Source: Kineothrix alysoides
Lineage (GTDB): Bacteria; Bacillota; Clostridia; Lachnospirales; Lachnospiraceae
Length of the DNA stretch: 64,000 bases
Direction of reading: 5' to 3'
Assembly: GCF_000732725.1 (NCBI RefSeq)
Contig: NZ_JPNB01000001.1
Coordinates: forward strand, 682,001 to 746,000
In this document: positions 60,266 through 64,000 of the stretch, piece by piece
Position numbering within the stretch: position 1 is the stretch's first letter
Layout of the letters: every line of letters starts with the position of its first letter
The notes under the pieces: model-generated
Told to the model about the DNA's origin: nothing
Database searches by the model: none
What the model saw: the letters and a program-made list of their open reading frames with translations, nothing else
Program-made: the position numbers and the translations under genes

Positions 60266-61552
60266 ATGAACTATAAGGAAGCCATGGAATATATGGAAGA
60301 AGTAAATCAATACGGGAGTGTACTCGGTCTCGACAATATGAGGGAGCTTTGCAGGCGGTTAGGAAATCCGCAGAATGATCTGCGCTTTATCCATATTGCA
60401 GGTACTAACGGAAAGGGTTCTGTTCTTGCATATCTTTCCACGGTTTTTAAAGCGGCAGGATATAAGACGGGAAGATACATATCGCCTGTTATTTTTGGAT
60501 ATAGGGAACGGATACAGGTCAATGGACGTCCGATTACGAAACAGGCATTGTGTGAATGTCTGGAAGAAATCAAGCGGATGATTGACGAAATCGTGGCGGA
60601 AGGTTTGCCGCATCCAACGCCTTTTGAAATTGAGACGGCTATGGCCTTTTTATATTTTAAGAAAATGAAATGCGACATTGTAATATTAGAAACAGGGATG
60701 GGTGGCTTATCGGACGCGACCAATATCATTTCAAACACCGTGGCGGCTGTGTTCGCATCGATCAGCATGGACCATATGCAGTATCTTGGAAAAACACAGG
60801 AAGAGATTGCAGAGAATAAGGCCGGAATTATAAAAAACAGTTGTTATGTAATTAGTATGGTTCAGAAACCGGAGGTTTTATCTATTTTAAGGAAACGGGC
60901 AGAGGATAAAAACAGCCCTTTTTTTGCAGTAGAAGAAGAAAAAATCACGCGGATCAAATATGGTGTGGAAAAGCAGCGGTTTTCTTATGAGGGTTACAAG
61001 GATTTGGAAATCGGACTGGCGGGGCAGCATCAGATTATGAATGCGGCGCTTGCGGTAAAGACGATAGAAGTTCTGGGGCAGGCAGGCTATCCTGTTAAGG
61101 AAAAAGCACTCAGGACGGGACTTGCGGATACGGTGTGGCGCGGGCGCTTCAGTGTGATAGGAAGAAAACCGTTATTCATTGCTGACGGTGCCCATAACGA
61201 GGATGCGGCAAAGAAGCTGGCCCAGTCCATCCGTTTCTATTTTGCAAATAGAAGAATTATTTATATAATGGGGATGCTGAGGGATAAAGAATACGAGAAG
61301 ATAATTGGAGAGACATATGAACTTGCGCAAGATATCATTACGATAACGGCACCGGGAAATCCAAGGGCCATGCAGTCATATGATCTGGCAAAAGAAGTGC
61401 AGAAGTTTCATCCGAGAGTGACCGCTTCCGACAGTTTGGAAGAGGCGGTGGAACTTAGCTATCTGCTTGCGGATAAAGACAGTGTCATTATTGCATTCGG
61501 TTCTCTGTCTTATCTGGGCGATTTGATCAAGATTGTGGAGAATAGGGATTGA
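60266..61552 (+). CDS. folC: Folylpolyglutamate synthase / dihydrofolate synthase
   Basis: Adds glutamate to folates (and possibly to dihydropteroate). The Mur-ligase-like P-loop is HIAGTNGKGSVLAYL, with VTS-like PFEIETAMAFLYF, and the C-terminal region has ADGAHNEDAAKKLAQS. Its 428 residues are normal. GGAAAGGTG precedes the ATG. It is a single gene. Confidence 0.95.
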   Translation: MNYKEAMEYMEEVNQYGSVLGLDNMRELCRRLGNPQNDLRFIHIAGTNGKGSVLAYLSTVFKAAGYKTGRYISPVIFGYRERIQVNGRPITKQALCECLEEIKRMIDEIVAEGLPHPTPFEIETAMAFLYFKKMKCDIVILETGMGGLSDATNIISNTVAAVFASISMDHMQYLGKTQEEIAENKAGIIKNSCYVISMVQKPEVLSILRKRAEDKNSPFFAVEEEKITRIKYGVEKQRFSYEGYKDLEIGLAGQHQIMNAALAVKTIEVLGQAGYPVKEKALRTGLADTVWRGRFSVIGRKPLFIADGAHNEDAAKKLAQSIRFYFANRRIIYIMGMLRDKEYEKIIGETYELAQDIITITAPGNPRAMQSYDLAKEVQKFHPRVTASDSLEEAVELSYLLADKDSVIIAFGSLSYLGDLIKIVENRD

Positions 61553-61643
61553 GTTATAGCCGGAATAGGGCCAAGTCTTTAACTTTATGTGAATGAAGTG
61601 AAGGTTTGGTCTTATTTTTTAGCTAAAAATGGAAAAAATGAGA

Positions 61644-61672
61644 TTGACATCAGACGGTATGATAGATATAGT
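61644..61672 (+). promoter_or_regulatory. Promoter of the ABC/GntR operon
   Basis: TTGACA, a 17-base spacer and TATAGT. The following GTGTATATATAGATATAGACA and TTTATATACAG stretch is AT-rich with partial dyads and could be bound by the GntR regulator encoded in the operon. Confidence 0.6.
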
Positions 61673-61757
61673 GTATATATAGATATAGACAGTTTATATA
61701 CAGTTGATTGCTTAATTCGCAGTTTGGTGAGCCGATTCGTCTGTCGGGGGAGGTCAT

Positions 61758-62618
61758 ATGGAAGATTTATTGAAGGTGGAGCATTTGAATAAGAGAGTCG
61801 GTGAATTCTGTCTGAAAGATATCAGTTTTTCTTTAAAGCCGGGATACATCATGGGATTGCTCGGTGTAAACGGCGCCGGCAAGACAACATTGATTCATAC
61901 CATACTAAATCTATATAAGAAAGACGGCGGAGGAGTTTATGTCGATGATATGGAAATGGAAGAAGAGGAACGTGCGGTAAAAGATAAAATCGGCTTTGTT
62001 CTGGATGAGAATATGTTTGAAGAAAGTATGAGCGTTATCCGCAATGCGAAGGGATTCGGGAAGCTTTATTCCAAGTTTGATGAGGAGCTTTTCCGTATTT
62101 TCTGTAAGAATTTCGGGATACCTTTAAATAAGACGGTGGGCAGTTTGTCGACAGGAATGAAGGTACGGTTTCAGCTCGCTTTTGCTCTTTCCCATGATGC
62201 GGTGCTGTTCATTATGGATGAGCCGGCAGCAGGGCTTGACCCGCTGTTTCGCAAAGAACTTATGAGGTATATGCAGGAAATCGTGGAGGATGGGACGAGA
62301 AGTGTTCTGTTTTCCACGCATATTACGGAAGATTTGGAAAAAATGAGCGACTATATTGTGCTCATGAGAGACGGAGCGGTGTTTTTGAGCATGCCGACCG
62401 TGGACTTGAAAGAGCGCTATCGTATAGTTTACGGTACGAAAGAGCAGATTGAGACACTTCCTTTTTTCCGTGTTATTTATAAGGAATATGGGGAGTACGG
62501 AAGCTATGCTTTTTTAGAAAGTACGGAAGGGGAAGATTATGGAGAATATGAAGTAAAGGAACCTCTTTTGGAGGATATTATGTATTGTCTGGAAAAAGGA
62601 GGATATTCCTATGTTTAG
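61758..62618 (+). CDS. ABC transporter ATP-binding protein
   Basis: A 286-residue ATPase of the YtrB/BcrA type. Walker A is LLGVNGAGKTTLIHT, signature VGSLSTGMKVRFQLA (a variant of LSGGQ usual here), Walker B LFIMDEPAAGLDP, H-loop FSTHITEDLE. GGGGGAGGT precedes the ATG. It overlaps the membrane gene by eight bases. It probably exports or senses a cell-wall-active compound, as YtrA-regulated systems do. Confidence 0.9.
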   Translation: MEDLLKVEHLNKRVGEFCLKDISFSLKPGYIMGLLGVNGAGKTTLIHTILNLYKKDGGGVYVDDMEMEEEERAVKDKIGFVLDENMFEESMSVIRNAKGFGKLYSKFDEELFRIFCKNFGIPLNKTVGSLSTGMKVRFQLAFALSHDAVLFIMDEPAAGLDPLFRKELMRYMQEIVEDGTRSVLFSTHITEDLEKMSDYIVLMRDGAVFLSMPTVDLKERYRIVYGTKEQIETLPFFRVIYKEYGEYGSYAFLESTEGEDYGEYEVKEPLLEDIMYCLEKGGYSYV

Positions 62619-63366
62619 TATTATGATGACGGATATGTGGGTAACGGTAAAAAAGCGGCTGACAACTTGGATGTTATATATGATCATTGGCTTTGGGAGT
62701 GTCAGAATTCTGGAAAATATTGTTATGAATCCTCAAATTGCGGAAGCATTATCTGCGGTAAAAGCAGTGCAGATGAAACGCATCTTGATAAGTTTGCTTC
62801 TGCTGATTATTCTTTATCAGTTCGCACAAGAAATAACATTGCGGATTTGCCGGGGAATGTTTGTATGCGGGGCAGGGAAAAAGGAAAGGATGAGATATTT
62901 AATTGAGCAATTTTTTATAAAGTTATTATTTTCTTTCCTATTTTTGATGGTGGTTCTTTTTATCACAACACGGGATATTTTCATTACCGGTAACGAGGGG
63001 GCAAAAGCCGTACAGATAATCTTATGGTTTTTTACCATATGGAATATAAATCTTAAGGTCGGAATTGGAATAAAGGGAGCGAGAAAACTGGATGAAAAAG
63101 GTTATGCCGTTTATTCTAAGGCTGAGATAGCAGTAAATATATATTGGTTCTGTTTTATCCTTATTCAGAACATTGTGTTCTATACATGTTCCTTACTTAA
63201 TTTTTTCCCGGGAAAGCCATGGACGACAGGTATTCTTGTTATGATGCTCATTTCCAACGGATATTTCGGAGTAAGGTATTTTAAACCAATATTGATGGAA
63301 GCAATGTCTTATGAAAATGTCTACAGGCAGGAACCGGAAAAAGAATATGTGCAGTATGACATTTAA
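62611..63366 (+). CDS. ABC transporter membrane subunit (hypothetical)
   Basis: A 251-residue membrane protein with six hydrophobic helices and no clear family motif. The start overlaps the upstream ATPase gene and has AAAGGAGG. By position it is the permease of that ATPase. Confidence 0.72.
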   Translation: MFSIMMTDMWVTVKKRLTTWMLYMIIGFGSVRILENIVMNPQIAEALSAVKAVQMKRILISLLLLIILYQFAQEITLRICRGMFVCGAGKKERMRYLIEQFFIKLLFSFLFLMVVLFITTRDIFITGNEGAKAVQIILWFFTIWNINLKVGIGIKGARKLDEKGYAVYSKAEIAVNIYWFCFILIQNIVFYTCSLLNFFPGKPWTTGILVMMLISNGYFGVRYFKPILMEAMSYENVYRQEPEKEYVQYDI

Positions 63367-63410
63367 AATGCAACAGAGGGCCGGCGGACCTTTGGCAGGA
63401 GTGGAAAAAT

Positions 63411-63776
63411 ATGAATATTAGGATAAGAACAGATAATAATTTGCCGATATATGAACAGATTGTAGGCGATATAAAGAAGGCAATTATTAATAGTGAAATT
63501 CTCCCGGGAGATATGCTGCCGTCTATCCGGTCTTTGGCAAGGGGATTAGAGGTCAGTATCATAACGACGAAGAGAGCCTATGAAGAACTGGAAAAAGAGG
63601 GGCTGATTTATTCGGAGACAGGAAAAGGCTTTTATGTAAAAAAGCCGGATACAAAGAAACTGCGGGAAGAGCAGCTGCGGGAAATGGAAGGCAGGCTGGA
63701 GGAGTGGATACAGGAAGGAAAAAAACTGAACCTGACCATGGAAGAGATGCAGGATATGATTAAGGAATTATACTGA
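63411..63776 (+). CDS. GntR family transcriptional regulator (YtrA type)
   Basis: A 121-residue regulator. The winged helix spans LPIYEQIVGDIKKAIINSEI, then PGDMLPSIRSLARGLEVSII and KRAYEELEKEGLIYSETGKG, followed by a short C-terminal tail, typical of the YtrA subfamily without a ligand domain. GGAGTGG precedes the ATG. It probably represses this operon. Confidence 0.92.
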   Translation: MNIRIRTDNNLPIYEQIVGDIKKAIINSEILPGDMLPSIRSLARGLEVSIITTKRAYEELEKEGLIYSETGKGFYVKKPDTKKLREEQLREMEGRLEEWIQEGKKLNLTMEEMQDMIKELY

Positions 63777-63798
63777 AACAGGAAAGGAAGGGGAGTAA

Positions 63799-64000
63799 AT
63801 GGCAGCGGTTCTGGAGTGTGTGGGAGTGGAAAAACAATATAAGGACTTTGCGTTAAAGCCTGTGAATTTTGTGCTTGAGGCCGGATATCTTACCGGACTC
63901 ATAGGTATCAACGGAGCCGGAAAAACAACGTTGCTCAATATTCTTTCAGGCCTTGACAGGAAATTTAGCGGAGATGTGATAATTGGCGGCATCAGCCTAA
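63799..64000 (+). CDS. ABC transporter ATP-binding protein (3' end outside window)
   Basis: Starts at an ATG after AAGGAAGGGGAG and runs off the window after 67 codons. The visible part ends with Walker A, LIGINGAGKTTLLNILSG. It is a second ATPase of the GntR-controlled operon. Confidence 0.9.
   Translation, partial: MAAVLECVGVEKQYKDFALKPVNFVLEAGYLTGLIGINGAGKTTLLNILSGLDRKFSGDVIIGGISL

Overview
The window is a 64 kb piece of a low-to-mid GC Gram-positive chromosome. It most likely comes from the Lachnospiraceae (class Clostridia). The reasons are the dgt-dnaG-rpoD-trmK-nif3 macromolecular-synthesis run, a T-box leader, Firmicutes-type promoters and strong Shine-Dalgarno sites, a GerMN sporulation-type lipoprotein, and several small protein families common in that group. 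The genus cannot be fixed from the sequence alone. No transposase, IS element, rRNA operon or CRISPR array was seen.

Layout. 0-10 kb: the end of a PhoR-like sensor kinase, an alanine/sodium symporter, a double HD / HD-GYP protein, the TrkA-TrkH potassium uptake pair, a 19-bp homopurine tandem repeat, a nucleoid-associated protein, a Mbeg1-like hydrolase and a class I glutamine amidotransferase-like hydrolase. 10-15 kb: an AT-rich accessory strip with gene remnants, unrecognised small genes, a degenerate tyrosine-recombinase/MrpR-like gene with its own palindromic operator, and a small gene under a LexA-type box. A probable antisense small RNA converges on that last gene. 15-23 kb: two tRNA-Leu genes, a lone FliD-like gene, mscL, an MprF-type lysyltransferase-like protein, and a run of nucleotide and housecleaning genes (cytidine deaminase, P-loop kinase, NUDIX, HIT). 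23-27 kb: a GerMN lipoprotein, DUF4125, and a DUF6320 / acyltransferase / esterase cluster. 27.5-35.3 kb: dgt, dnaG, rpoD, trmK, a Nif3-like gene, a TGS-uridine kinase and rnpB.

35-46 kb: a secreted trypsin-like protease overlapping a Ca-motif lipoprotein, a ZIP metal transporter, a bacteriohemerythrin, an AlaX-like editing protein, a His-rich CobW-type metallochaperone with a second GTPase, YlmH and a CmpB-type membrane protein. 46-52 kb: a PAS-PAS-GGDEF-HD-GYP c-di-GMP enzyme, a PHP phosphoesterase, and a T-box-controlled TrpXYZ-like ABC importer. 52-64 kb: an ABC-F protein behind a long attenuator leader, an SDR protein, an HPr-like protein without the active-site histidine, pyrBI behind a PyrL-like leader peptide and terminator, a MATE exporter, folC, and a YtrA-type GntR/ABC transporter operon that runs off the window.

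The most interesting signals are regulatory. They are (i) the pyrBI leader, which looks like enterobacterial UTP-sensing attenuation; (ii) the LexA-box gene with a convergent promoter-to-terminator small RNA; (iii) the ABC-F leader, with a 33-codon ORF and two terminators; and (iv) a six-copy palindromic intergenic repeat family that sits directly behind transcription terminators.
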